Shown here one piece after another: positions 26,665 through 34,925 of a stretch of DNA of 64,000 nt. The notes under the pieces were generated by a model that ran no database searches, was not told the DNA's origin, and was given only the letters and a program-made list of their open reading frames with translations. Origin of the DNA: DATFVA01 sp963764235 (GTDB taxonomy: Bacteria > Bacteroidota > Ignavibacteria > Ignavibacteriales > Ignavibacteriaceae); contig CAVXRO010000006.1 in the NCBI GenBank assembly GCA_963764235.1, positions 729,960-793,959 of the forward strand, given 5' to 3'. The position numbers and the translations under genes were made by a program. The stretch's first letter is position 1. The number at the start of each line of letters is the position of its first letter.

Positions 26665-28152
26665 TTATTTTAACAAAACCATCTTCCTGACCTGAAGGAA
26701 AGTTCTGCCCCGTCTTCCGGAAGGTACCGCCATCAGACTGTAGAAATAAACTCCGCTGCTAAGTAGTGAATTATCGAATGATAAAAATATGTAATGAGTT
26801 CCTGCATCTTCATTCCCCTGGTAGATTATTCTGACAAGTTCCCCAAGTGAGTTGAATAGTTCAATCTTAACTTTTGCTGGATCTCTCAGTGTGAACCGTA
26901 TGGTTGTTGAAGGGTTGAACGGGTTGGGATAATTCTGGTAAAGGATGAAATTATTACTGTCCGTGATTTCCAGGCCTTCAGCTATCAGCTGATTATACTC
27001 CTTAAATAAATTCAGCAAATCGGGATCATGTACTTCATTAAAAGCATAACTGTCTGCTATATTCATAAGTTCTTCAGGTACATACTGCCATATAAGAGCA
27101 GAACGGGATGGCGTGTCCCTGATAGTCTCCAGGTAGATTTTATAATTTGTCATTCTTTCATTTATCACTCCGAATTCACCTAACAGGGAGGGTTTGCCAA
27201 AACTGTCGGAGAGTCTTGTATGGTCGTTTATCCAGGTATTTCCAGCCAGCGGTTCGCATCCCCAATTCTCGGGATATAAATGGAATGATGAATAGTCAAT
27301 ATTACTTATTGAACTGTTCTCAGCGAAACTGCTTCCTTTATATCCGTTGAATAAAAAGCGGATATTATTATAAAAAAGTTCGGAATCTGAATAATCCTCT
27401 TTGTGATTATCGTAACCTGTCTCCCCGGTGGTTACCAGGTGGTTATGATCTATTAATTTAAAATAGTCAGCCATTTCGCTGTACCAGTCTCTTATAACCT
27501 CGGTGGAACCACCATCATTTTCAGCCTCATTGACTAATTCAAAACTGAAAATATCGGGTTCGTCCTTATACACAGTACCGGTATATGTATTCACCCGATC
27601 TAGGATTGATCTCATATAATACTTGTACCAGCATTTCATTGAATCATCTGTAAAGAAATCTTCGTGAGAATATGTAATTCCTGTTATCGGTTTTATGTAT
27701 CTGTCAGCCCATTCAGTATATTGTTTTATACCCCCGAAGTCATTAAAATTATTCTCAATTGTCAAAATCAGGTATACATCATACTGCTTAGCCTTATAAA
27801 TAATATAATCTAGTGCTCTTAGTCCATTTTCTTTAAGACCGTATGGCGAATACCTGATGCAGGATGCTGTTGAAGAATCATTGTTTGAATTAAATCCCCA
27901 TGTCCTGATTACTTTTACCCCGTTTTCGCTGGCTGTTCTGAATACCTTATCAACCAGGTATTTTTTTGAAGAATCCGAAGCTATCCACTGCAGGTAATAG
28001 GCACTGAAGCCCAGGAAGGAGAAAACTGAATCACCCCTGTAAAACTTTTCATTCTTTGCATAGATAAAGTTCTGTGAGTAATCACGCGGGCTAAGTACTA
28101 TGAGAAACAATATTGACAGAATTATTTTCAACAGGCTATTTATCAACGTCAT
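26665..28152 (-). CDS. GH5-like secreted glycosidase (beta-mannanase type) with T9SS sorting domain
   Basis: 495 aa. A signal peptide is followed by a TIM-barrel glycoside hydrolase of the GH5/clan A type. Seen: FYRGDSVFSFLGFSAYYLQW, VKVIRTWGFN, acid/base Glu209 in FELVNEAEND, and nucleophile Glu326 in LLGEFGV. The arrangement recalls GH5_7 endo-beta-1,4-mannanases, although cellulase or another beta-glycanase activity is possible. The last 85 residues are a type-A sorting domain (NYPNPFNPSTTIRF, ending RKMVLLK). It probably degrades plant or algal polysaccharide outside the cell. It is monocistronic. Confidence 0.85.
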   Translation of the reverse strand: MTLINSLLKIILSILFLIVLSPRDYSQNFIYAKNEKFYRGDSVFSFLGFSAYYLQWIASDSSKKYLVDKVFRTASENGVKVIRTWGFNSNNDSSTASCIRYSPYGLKENGLRALDYIIYKAKQYDVYLILTIENNFNDFGGIKQYTEWADRYIKPITGITYSHEDFFTDDSMKCWYKYYMRSILDRVNTYTGTVYKDEPDIFSFELVNEAENDGGSTEVIRDWYSEMADYFKLIDHNHLVTTGETGYDNHKEDYSDSELFYNNIRFLFNGYKGSSFAENSSISNIDYSSFHLYPENWGCEPLAGNTWINDHTRLSDSFGKPSLLGEFGVINERMTNYKIYLETIRDTPSRSALIWQYVPEELMNIADSYAFNEVHDPDLLNLFKEYNQLIAEGLEITDSNNFILYQNYPNPFNPSTTIRFTLRDPAKVKIELFNSLGELVRIIYQGNEDAGTHYIFLSFDNSLLSSGVYFYSLMAVPSGRRGRTFLQVRKMVLLK

Positions 28153-28208
28153 TGATATAAAATAAATTTAAACTTTTTACGGACTAAAACATAAGGGGGG
28201 AAGTACGG

Positions 28209-28253
28209 GAAAAAAAAAGCAGCCTGACGGCGGGGAGAAAACCGCCAGACTGC
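28209..28253 (-). terminator. Rho-independent terminator of the cytochrome operon
   Basis: Read on the minus strand, GCAGTCTGGCGG, a short loop and CCGCCGTCAGGCTGC form a strong, slightly imperfect stem, followed by nine T. It starts 17 bases after the stop of the DUF2339-like gene and ends the Rieske/cytochrome transcript. Confidence 0.85.
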
Positions 28254-28269
28254 AAGGGAGTTTGACTAA

Positions 28270-29910
28270 TTAAACCACTTCTTTTGTCTTCTGATTAGTT
28301 CTCATTTTTGTATACATTATTGAAATTATCAGCAGTATAATGCTCACGGCAAGAAATGAGATAATTTTGTAGGTAATATCGTTTGAAGCTATTCCAAATG
28401 CAGCAAGATAAAGTGAAGTTAATATTAATGTTGATACAGCCATCATTCTGTACTTTTTGTTTTTGAGCAGCTTACTCATCAGGTAATAAAGCAATGCGAG
28501 CCCGGCCCATGATAGTCCCACGAAGCTTGACGGTAATACTTCAAAGAGTACGTAGGGAAGGATGAAAAAGGCCATTATTAGATAAGCCAGCCTTATATTG
28601 CCAGTTGTTAATTCGAGTCTTGTTTTCTGCCAGTTCAGGATACGTGCACTTACAAGAGCAGCCAGACCGAAACTTATTCCTTCTATTCCCACATTATTTA
28701 CATTAATAAGATAAGTAATAAGGATACCGCCGAAAATAAAAACATTTGCAACGATTATAAACTTAGATCTGAACCAGAGGGCCGTTGAAATTACTATAAT
28801 GCTCTGCCAGCAGAGAAGAATGAAGAATGTCGGTTCGCTGTAGGATGCAATTATGGCTGTACTCAGGGCGGCATAAGCAAACATGGCATATATAAAGGAA
28901 CCATATTTGCTTCTTTCCCTTGTCCAGAATAAAACCGCCAGCGCCATCAATATCACAAATGCACCTAGGTGAACCATCCCCAGGTTCTGTACTCCGTTTA
29001 AAATTGAGATGAGAAGAAATAATCCGTAGCCTAGTGAAGCATTCATAATTGTCATAAACAATTCATCAAGTTCCCGTTTTTTTCCTTTTACAAGCAGAAG
29101 ACTGCCGATACCGTATACTGCCAGATAAGCAAGCAGGAAGAAAAGGTTGTAATGAAAACCGGTTGTTATCAGAAGATCATGACCGAGTAGAGGGTTATTT
29201 ACAAACCAGAAACAGTGTGCCAGACAGGTAAATATTATTCCGAAAACCATTAGGTTCGGAGAATTAAATTTTAATGATAGGAGCACTACTGATATGCTTA
29301 TTAACGTCAGCATTATGAATATCAGCAGCGGAATTTCTGTTACAAGGGCCGTCATCATAAAGAAAAGCTCCGCAAGTGCGATTAAATACACAGATTGACG
29401 CCTTAATGCTATCCAGGATGCAAAACCTCCTACGATCAGCAGAAAAATTACAAGTAATAATCTGCTTGTCACAAGTGGTTCCATCCCGAAGAAATGCAGC
29501 CGCAGGGTTGTAAGGAAAAAAAGAGCCGCACCGCCCCCTATCAGGAAGCCTGAAATATATTTAAATGATTTAAGCCATATTTCAGGTAATATTATCAGGG
29601 TTAAGCTGATTAAATAACCAATTGAAATTGGAAGCATCGGAGGGTAGTTATCCAGGGGCTGAGTTAACAGAAAGAACATGCCGAGAATAAAAGCAAGTAT
29701 TCCGATCTTTGCAAACCAGTATTCTCCTATTGCAAGTTCCAGTGAATCATCATCTTCATCAGTTTTGGCACGAGGCTGTTCCTTTATTACGTCTGCCGGG
29801 CTCTCCTTTCTAATGTTGAGAGCCGCTTCCACATCAGTCAATCTGCGTTCAATCCGGTCCATAGTTCTGATGAGATCTTCAATAAGAGTATTTGATACTT
29901 CGCTACTCAT
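28270..29910 (-). CDS. DUF2339-like polytopic membrane protein
   Basis: 546 aa. Residues 1-45 are a hydrophilic coiled coil (LIRTMDRIERRLTDVEAALN), followed by an acidic linker (about 46-60) and then some 14-16 closely packed membrane helices from EYWFAKIGILAFILGMFFLL onward. The coiled-coil-plus-many-helices layout fits the DUF2339 family, whose role is unknown. GGAGG precedes the ATG. It lies 15 bases after the 11-heme cytochrome gene and is the last gene before the terminator, so it is co-expressed with the Rieske/cytochrome b set. It has no heme or metal motif of its own. Confidence 0.7.
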   Translation of the reverse strand: MSSEVSNTLIEDLIRTMDRIERRLTDVEAALNIRKESPADVIKEQPRAKTDEDDDSLELAIGEYWFAKIGILAFILGMFFLLTQPLDNYPPMLPISIGYLISLTLIILPEIWLKSFKYISGFLIGGGAALFFLTTLRLHFFGMEPLVTSRLLLVIFLLIVGGFASWIALRRQSVYLIALAELFFMMTALVTEIPLLIFIMLTLISISVVLLSLKFNSPNLMVFGIIFTCLAHCFWFVNNPLLGHDLLITTGFHYNLFFLLAYLAVYGIGSLLLVKGKKRELDELFMTIMNASLGYGLFLLISILNGVQNLGMVHLGAFVILMALAVLFWTRERSKYGSFIYAMFAYAALSTAIIASYSEPTFFILLCWQSIIVISTALWFRSKFIIVANVFIFGGILITYLINVNNVGIEGISFGLAALVSARILNWQKTRLELTTGNIRLAYLIMAFFILPYVLFEVLPSSFVGLSWAGLALLYYLMSKLLKNKKYRMMAVSTLILTSLYLAAFGIASNDITYKIISFLAVSIILLIISIMYTKMRTNQKTKEVV

Positions 29911-29925
29911 AATACCTCCGGTGAT

Positions 29926-31398
29926 TTAATCCTTTAATGGATTTTGTTTCTCTATTTTCCTGATGTAGAAGAAAAGTATTACTATCAGAAAGCTTATTAT
30001 TAAGACTGATATAACTAACCCTATTCTTCTGAAATAATATTCATCAATGGCACCTCTAGCTTCGGTAATCACGTTTTTAGATGATGCGAATCCTTTGTTA
30101 ACAACTTCTTTGAATTTATCTTTATTGAAGGAATGCAGAACGGTTCTGGTTTCAATCTGTGCCTGGTGGATATTCCTTAACTCAAATTTGGCTTCCTCTA
30201 CTTCCATTCCTTTCTGTTCTGCTTCGAAAATAAGTTTGTTCGCAAGGGTATCCTGATTAGCGAGACTATCGAGCCAGCCCTTCATTTCAGCAGCGACCAT
30301 AAATCCCTCCCGGTTGTTTGAGGCTGAATGACATTTAATGCAGACAGACCCCTCAGCTGTGCCGAGAAGCTTATCCTGTACAGGCAGTATTTCGTGATTT
30401 CCATGACAGGTTTCACATTCGGGATAGTTATTTTCATCGAATGCTTTTTTATGGGGACTACCGGCAAAGAGTTCAGCATTTAATGCATGGCAATTACCGC
30501 AGACTTTTGAAATTGAGGTAAGTCCGGGAGGCATAGCCGCATGATTACCATGACAGCTGTTGCACACAGGGGCACTAAGGTCATTTTTTACAAGGAGAGC
30601 TTGCCCATGGACACTCTTTACATACTTATCATACTGATCAGTCGGAATGCCGTATCCTTTCATATATTCTTTGTCGCTGTGGCAGTGTGCGCAGGTTTTC
30701 GGAATATTCGTCGGGTATACAGATGAGCGTACATCTTTAGTAGACAGTATATTATGACTTCCGTGGCAGCTTACGCATTCAGCCGGCTTAGGATCTCCTT
30801 TTGCATTAAGGATACCATGTTCGCTCGTTCTGTATTTCTGGTACTGATCAACGGCAATTTCAGGGTTATAGGAGCGCATAAATTTTGCATCGCCATGACA
30901 TTTATTGCAGGTCTGGGGAATATTAGTAGGATAAACAGGGGATGAAGGATTTTTTACAGAAACTATACCGTGAGCATTATGACAGGTGATGCATTGTACT
31001 ATCCTGTCTGTGCCATCCAGATTTGTCTTACCGTGTACACTGTTCTTCAGCATGGCCATCTGGTTTGTTGAAAGTGATTTATCATACCCTGAGATAAATG
31101 AGGAATCAGAATGGCATTTGGAACAGATCTCAGAAATCTGGTTTCCCTTTGGAACACCTGTGAAGCCTTTTCCTTTATCCATTGCTTCATCCATATCCTC
31201 GCTTTTACTGTCTCCCCCATGACAGGCAGAGCAGCTTAAGCCTGCAAGATGATGGACATCATTTTTGAACAACTCTGCCGGAGAGCTTCCCAGATCTGAA
31301 TGGCAGGAATAACATTTATCTTCTGCAGCATATATGAGTGAACGGAAGGATATAATAAAGAATAAAAATATTAAGCTGATTCTTAAAATAGTTTTCAC
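29926..31398 (-). CDS. Undecaheme (11 CXXCH) cytochrome c
   Basis: About 490 aa, anchored by an N-terminal hydrophobic segment (ISLIFLFFIISFRSLIYA) and a C-terminal membrane helix (LVISVLIISFLIVILFFYIR). Eleven CXXCH motifs in order: CYSCH, CSACH, CSKCH, CITCH, CNKCH, CVSCH, CAHCH, CNSCH, CGNCH, CETCH, CIKCH. Two adjacent modules repeat the pattern SPVYPTNIPxTCxxCH. A GTG at 31398 overlaps the cytochrome b stop as GTGA and is the most natural start; an in-frame GTG at 31407 is an alternative. It very likely takes electrons from the Rieske/cytochrome b core in place of a cytochrome c1. The final acceptor is unknown. Confidence 0.88.
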   Translation of the reverse strand: MKTILRISLIFLFFIISFRSLIYAAEDKCYSCHSDLGSSPAELFKNDVHHLAGLSCSACHGGDSKSEDMDEAMDKGKGFTGVPKGNQISEICSKCHSDSSFISGYDKSLSTNQMAMLKNSVHGKTNLDGTDRIVQCITCHNAHGIVSVKNPSSPVYPTNIPQTCNKCHGDAKFMRSYNPEIAVDQYQKYRTSEHGILNAKGDPKPAECVSCHGSHNILSTKDVRSSVYPTNIPKTCAHCHSDKEYMKGYGIPTDQYDKYVKSVHGQALLVKNDLSAPVCNSCHGNHAAMPPGLTSISKVCGNCHALNAELFAGSPHKKAFDENNYPECETCHGNHEILPVQDKLLGTAEGSVCIKCHSASNNREGFMVAAEMKGWLDSLANQDTLANKLIFEAEQKGMEVEEAKFELRNIHQAQIETRTVLHSFNKDKFKEVVNKGFASSKNVITEARGAIDEYYFRRIGLVISVLIISFLIVILFFYIRKIEKQNPLKD

Positions 31399-32471
31399 GA
31401 CAGCCACCCGAGAGAAGTTAAAAGAATAATGAACATTACGGCGAACAATCCCATATAATTTATCTTGAGATTCCGTTCACCCCTTGAGCTCTTGCGGTCC
31501 CAGAACGGAACCAGCAGCCAGAGGATTCCCGCAATCCCGAACAACAGAATCCCTACAACTTCGCCCTCAACAAAAAATATGTGCGAAGGGAAATACTTCA
31601 GGGTCTGGAACATAAACAGGAAATACCATTCAGGTTTAATACCCGCGGGTGCTATACCGAAAAGATTTGCCTTAATTCCAAGTTCAGCAGGGAAGAACAC
31701 CGCGAGTATCGCAAGAAGATTCAGGACAAGCAGCCAAAGCAGAAGGTCCCGCAGAAAAAAGTTCGGGAAGAAAGGCATCTTTTTGAGCGGTGTCTTCTTT
31801 TCCTTTGCATCAATAGGTTCACTCATTCCCTGTCTCTGAACAAGTATAAGGTGAATAGCAAGAAGTATTGTAAATATGCCAGGAAGGAGGGCAACATGAA
31901 AACCGAAGAACCTGGAGAGTGTAGCACCCGTAACATCATCGCCGCCGCGGAGGAATATCTTCATCGGATCTCCTATTACAGGAATTGCTCCGGCTATGTC
32001 CGTCCCAACCTTTGTGGCAAAAAATGCCAGTTCATTCCACGGCAGAAGATAGCCGCTGAAGCCGAAGAACAGAGCGAGGAAGAACATAAACATACCTGTA
32101 AGCCAGGTTAATTCCCTGGGTTTCCTGTATGCTTTTTCAAAGAAAACGCTGAACATATGAATGAAAAGGGATAGAATAAAAAGATTAGCCGACCAGGCAT
32201 GGATAGATCTGACCAGCCAGCCGAACTGAACTTTCGACATTATGAACTGAATGCTCTCATACGCAAGATCTGCACTTCCTTTATAATAGAAAAGGAGAAG
32301 AATCCCGGTAACAACCTGAATAGTGAAGAGGAAAACTGAGACTCCTCCGAAATAATACCAGACTGAATGCCGGTGAACGGGCACATACTTTTTGCTGAAG
32401 AACTTAATAAGATCTCCAAACTGAACCCTTTCATCTAACCAACCGTAAAGTTTTAAGAATTTGTTTTTCAT
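31395..32471 (-). CDS. Cytochrome b subunit of a Rieske/cytochrome b complex
   Basis: About 358 aa, with the cytochrome b and subunit-IV parts in one polypeptide. Heme-ligating histidine pairs are visible in RSIHAWSANLFILSLFIHMF and FGFHVALLPGIFTILLAIHL. The quinol-site motif PEWY lies in AGIKPEWYFLFMFQTLKYFP, and there are about eight membrane helices. The ATG at 32471 is preferred; an in-frame TTG at 32495 lies inside the Rieske gene. Its stop overlaps the cytochrome c start. It forms the quinol-oxidising membrane core with the Rieske protein and passes electrons to the multiheme cytochrome while moving protons. Confidence 0.93.
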   Translation of the reverse strand: MKNKFLKLYGWLDERVQFGDLIKFFSKKYVPVHRHSVWYYFGGVSVFLFTIQVVTGILLLFYYKGSADLAYESIQFIMSKVQFGWLVRSIHAWSANLFILSLFIHMFSVFFEKAYRKPRELTWLTGMFMFFLALFFGFSGYLLPWNELAFFATKVGTDIAGAIPVIGDPMKIFLRGGDDVTGATLSRFFGFHVALLPGIFTILLAIHLILVQRQGMSEPIDAKEKKTPLKKMPFFPNFFLRDLLLWLLVLNLLAILAVFFPAELGIKANLFGIAPAGIKPEWYFLFMFQTLKYFPSHIFFVEGEVVGILLFGIAGILWLLVPFWDRKSSRGERNLKINYMGLFAVMFIILLTSLGWLS

Positions 32472-32478
32472 GTTAATA

Positions 32479-32931
32479 CTATGTGGTTTTTGCAATCATT
32501 AATTCGTCCCCTTTAATTATGGTTTTGAATTTAGTGAGAGGCCTGGGAGGGGGACCCGAAATATTTCTGCCGGTCAGATCATATTTGCCGTTATGGCAGG
32601 CGCACCAGATAACGTGCTTTTCTTTTACATATTGGACTGTGCAGTCAAGATGAGTACATCTTGCAGAGAAGGCAAGAAATTTATCATCAGACGGGATTAC
32701 AATAACAGGTTCATTTCCGAAACGGACGATTTTGAAGTCTTCCTTTTTCAGGTCAGCTACTTTCCCGGCACTTACTATCGAAACTTCAACTTCCCTCTGT
32801 TTGGGAGGACGGAGAAAAGAGAATACCGGGTATAAAACCGAGGCAGAGAAAGCCGTTATACCTGTCATACCGAGGATCTTTAAAAAGCTTCTCCGGGAGG
32901 TCGGTTTGTTTTTAGGATCAGATGTTTCCAT
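32479..32931 (-). CDS. Rieske [2Fe-2S] iron-sulfur protein
   Basis: 150 aa. A twin-arginine-type leader/anchor (SRRSFLKILGMTGITAFSAS) is followed by the Rieske fold. The cluster ligands are in CTHLDCTVQY and CACHNGKYD, and a GPPPRPL proline loop closes the cluster pocket. In the first box the canonical CTHxGC is CTHLDC, so the usual Gly is Asp. It shuttles electrons from quinol at cytochrome b to the c-type cytochrome. It is the second gene of the operon, after the receiver protein and eight bases before the preferred cytochrome b start. Confidence 0.93.
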   Translation of the reverse strand: METSDPKNKPTSRRSFLKILGMTGITAFSASVLYPVFSFLRPPKQREVEVSIVSAGKVADLKKEDFKIVRFGNEPVIVIPSDDKFLAFSARCTHLDCTVQYVKEKHVIWCACHNGKYDLTGRNISGPPPRPLTKFKTIIKGDELMIAKTT

Positions 32932-32950
32932 AATTAGAATACTTTGTTTG

Positions 32951-33325
32951 TTACTGTTGTTTATAAAATGGAATAGCCGCTGTTATAATTTCTTTTATGA
33001 TGTTAGTATCTAATGGTTTTTCAGTAAGGTTGAATATGCCTTCCTGGTAGAGGATCCCGCCTTCCTGGGGACTGGTTCTTTCATTTAGGATAATCAGGGG
33101 AGTCTTGGGATTTATCCGCTTGATGATTTTCACCCAGTTATGACAGACAGAGAAACTTTCGCTGCAATCGCAAACGATCATATCGTAATCATTTTCCTGT
33201 AGATCAAGGATGAATCCCGCAAATTCTTTTTTCTTCACGAGAGCAATACCAATCTCTGAACAGATTTCGAAGCACTGTGATATTGTGGTTTCATCGCTGC
33301 TAAGTATTATCCCTCTGAACTTCAT
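32951..33325 (-). CDS. Stand-alone receiver-domain protein, atypical
   Basis: 124 aa, a single response-regulator-like fold with no output domain. The phospho-acceptor position is kept (Asp53 in YDMIVCDC) and so is the lysine (LTEKPLD). The N-terminal acidic pair is SSDE and the switch Thr/Ser is Asn (PLIILNER), so phosphorylation behaviour may be altered. It heads the Rieske/cytochrome operon, 19 bases before the Rieske gene. It may modulate or be controlled by the adjacent histidine kinase; this is contextual inference. Confidence 0.7.
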   Translation of the reverse strand: MKFRGIILSSDETTISQCFEICSEIGIALVKKKEFAGFILDLQENDYDMIVCDCSESFSVCHNWVKIIKRINPKTPLIILNERTSPQEGGILYQEGIFNLTEKPLDTNIIKEIITAAIPFYKQQ

Positions 33326-33365
33326 AAGCGATACCTTTAATGTCTTAGGGCACTGAAAGGCATTT

Positions 33366-33394
33366 ATTATACCAGAGCAGATCAGTTCTTAAAA
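33366..33394 (-). promoter_or_regulatory. Possible promoter of the receiver-Rieske-cytochrome operon
   Basis: On the minus strand a perfect TATAAT (33371 to 33366) lies 40 bases before the receiver start codon. A weak -35 (TTTTAA) stands 17 bases upstream. No sigma-54 type -24/-12 element was found here, although a sigma-54 activator is encoded next door. Confidence 0.35.
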
Positions 33395-33494
33395 AGTGTA
33401 ATTCTAAGGATAAATCGCAGGATATGGTTAAAATGTAAGAAGAAGAATAGAAGTGAAGGGCTTAAAAGTGTATCCCTGATGTCCCACTAATTTC

Positions 33495-33531
33495 TTAATT
33501 GTTAATTAATAATTGTCAATTGTTAATTGAT
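33495..33531. repeat. Short AT-rich repeat block
   Basis: Overlapping copies of AATTGTTAATT and AATTGTCAATTG follow one another just after the stop of the NtrC-type gene. Such strings are common low-complexity intergenic repeats in AT-rich Bacteroidota-like genomes. No function is assigned. Confidence 0.4.
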
Positions 33532-33536
33532 ACCTA

Positions 33537-34925
33537 TCACTTCCTGTACTGCGGAGGATCAAGATCATATTTTTTCAGGATGCGGTGTATATGCCTGCGG
33601 GTCATACCTGCTTCTTCGGATATACGTGTTATATTGCCCTTGTGTTTTGTGAGGAGGAAAAGAAAATATTTCTTTTCAACTTCTTCGACAGCCTTATTTC
33701 TAACATCAGAGAGGGAGCTTTTAGGAAACCCGGCCGCTGCTTTCCTGCCGGATGCAAACTGGGGAGGCAGTTCATTTAAGGTTATCTTTTCTCCTTTTAC
33801 CAGTGCCACTGCACGTTCCACAACATTCTCCATTTCCCTTACGTTACCCGGCCAGTCGTATGCTTCGAATAATTCGAGCACTGCCTCATCAAAACCTTTT
33901 ATATTCTTTGGCGATGACTTAACTGTTTTCACAAGAAAATGTTCTGCAAGCAGCCTAATATCACCCTTTCTTTCTTTCAGTGAAGGAACCTGGATGTTGA
34001 TAACATTAAGCCTGTAATAGAAATCTTTCCGCATCGTTTCTTTTTCGAGGGCTTTATTTATATCCTGGTTCGTTGCGGAAATCAGTCGCAGATCAGCCTG
34101 AATAAGTTCATTTCCGCCGAGTCTTCTCAGCTGCTGATCCTGCAGTGTTCTCAGAAGCTTAATCTGAAGATTTACGGGCAATTCGCATACCTCATCAAGA
34201 AAGAAAGAACCGCCGTTAGCGTATTCAAGCAGACCGATTTTTCTATGGGATGCCCCGGTAAAAGCTCCTTTTTCATAACCGAATAACTCGGCTTCAAAAA
34301 GATTTTCAGGAAATGCTCCGCAGTTTACTGGAACAAATGGTTTAAGCTTTCTGGCACTGTGTGCATGAATACTGCGTGCAATAAGCTCTTTCCCGGTACC
34401 GCTTTCTCCTGTAATCAGTACATTGGCATCAGATTCAGCAACGCTTTCAATCATCTCAAATACTTTCCTGATGGGATCACTCTTGCCGACTATATTATCA
34501 AACCTGTACTTATCTTCCAGCTGTTTAAGCAGACTGACTCTTTCTTTGTATAAATTTCTCTGTCTCAGCCCTTTTTCAACCAGAATTTTCAGGTTCTCTG
34601 TTTCAAAAGGTTTTTCGATAAAATCAAACGCTCCTGCCTTCATCGCCGATACTGCTCTGTCAATCGTTCCGTAAGCTGAAAATATAATGACAGGTGTATT
34701 CGGGGCTACTTTCTGAACAGCATCAAGCACCTGCATCCCGTCAAAATCAGGCATAAGCAGATCACAAAATACGAGATCAAATTCCTCATCCTGAAGCAGT
34801 CTGATCGCCTGGTTTCCGTCAGGGACAGGAAATGGATTATTGCCCAGAGCAGAGAGTATTTTAGAACAGCCTCTCAGCATATCAGGCTCATCATCAATTA
34901 TCAGGATTTTAGGTTTAGCAGTCAT
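33537..34925 (-). CDS. NtrC-family sigma-54-dependent response regulator
   Basis: 462 aa in the standard three-part layout. The receiver (residues 1-120) has Asp11/Asp12, phospho-acceptor Asp55 (VFCDLLMPDFDG) and the lysine in FIEKPF. The AAA+ sigma-54 interaction domain (about 140-375) has Walker A GESGTGKE, the GAFTGA sigma-54 contact loop and Walker B GGSFFLDEV. A Fis-type HTH closes the protein (ITRISEEAGMTRRHIHRILK). It activates sigma-54 promoters after phosphorylation by its kinase, whose gene overlaps it by four bases. The adjacent cytochrome operon is the obvious candidate target, but no -24/-12 promoter was seen. Confidence 0.93.
   Translation of the reverse strand: MTAKPKILIIDDEPDMLRGCSKILSALGNNPFPVPDGNQAIRLLQDEEFDLVFCDLLMPDFDGMQVLDAVQKVAPNTPVIIFSAYGTIDRAVSAMKAGAFDFIEKPFETENLKILVEKGLRQRNLYKERVSLLKQLEDKYRFDNIVGKSDPIRKVFEMIESVAESDANVLITGESGTGKELIARSIHAHSARKLKPFVPVNCGAFPENLFEAELFGYEKGAFTGASHRKIGLLEYANGGSFFLDEVCELPVNLQIKLLRTLQDQQLRRLGGNELIQADLRLISATNQDINKALEKETMRKDFYYRLNVINIQVPSLKERKGDIRLLAEHFLVKTVKSSPKNIKGFDEAVLELFEAYDWPGNVREMENVVERAVALVKGEKITLNELPPQFASGRKAAAGFPKSSLSDVRNKAVEEVEKKYFLFLLTKHKGNITRISEEAGMTRRHIHRILKKYDLDPPQYRK

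Noticed and set aside
31581..32111. Long plus-strand open frame (176 codons)
   Set aside because: Antisense shadow of the cytochrome b gene, whose heme and PEWY motifs are clear on the other strand.
33326..33536. Sigma-54 promoter (GG-N10-GC) in front of the receiver/Rieske operon
   Set aside because: Expected because of the adjacent NtrC-type activator, but no TGGCAC-N5-TTGC-like element was found; a TATAAT at 33366-33371 is the only promoter-like signal.
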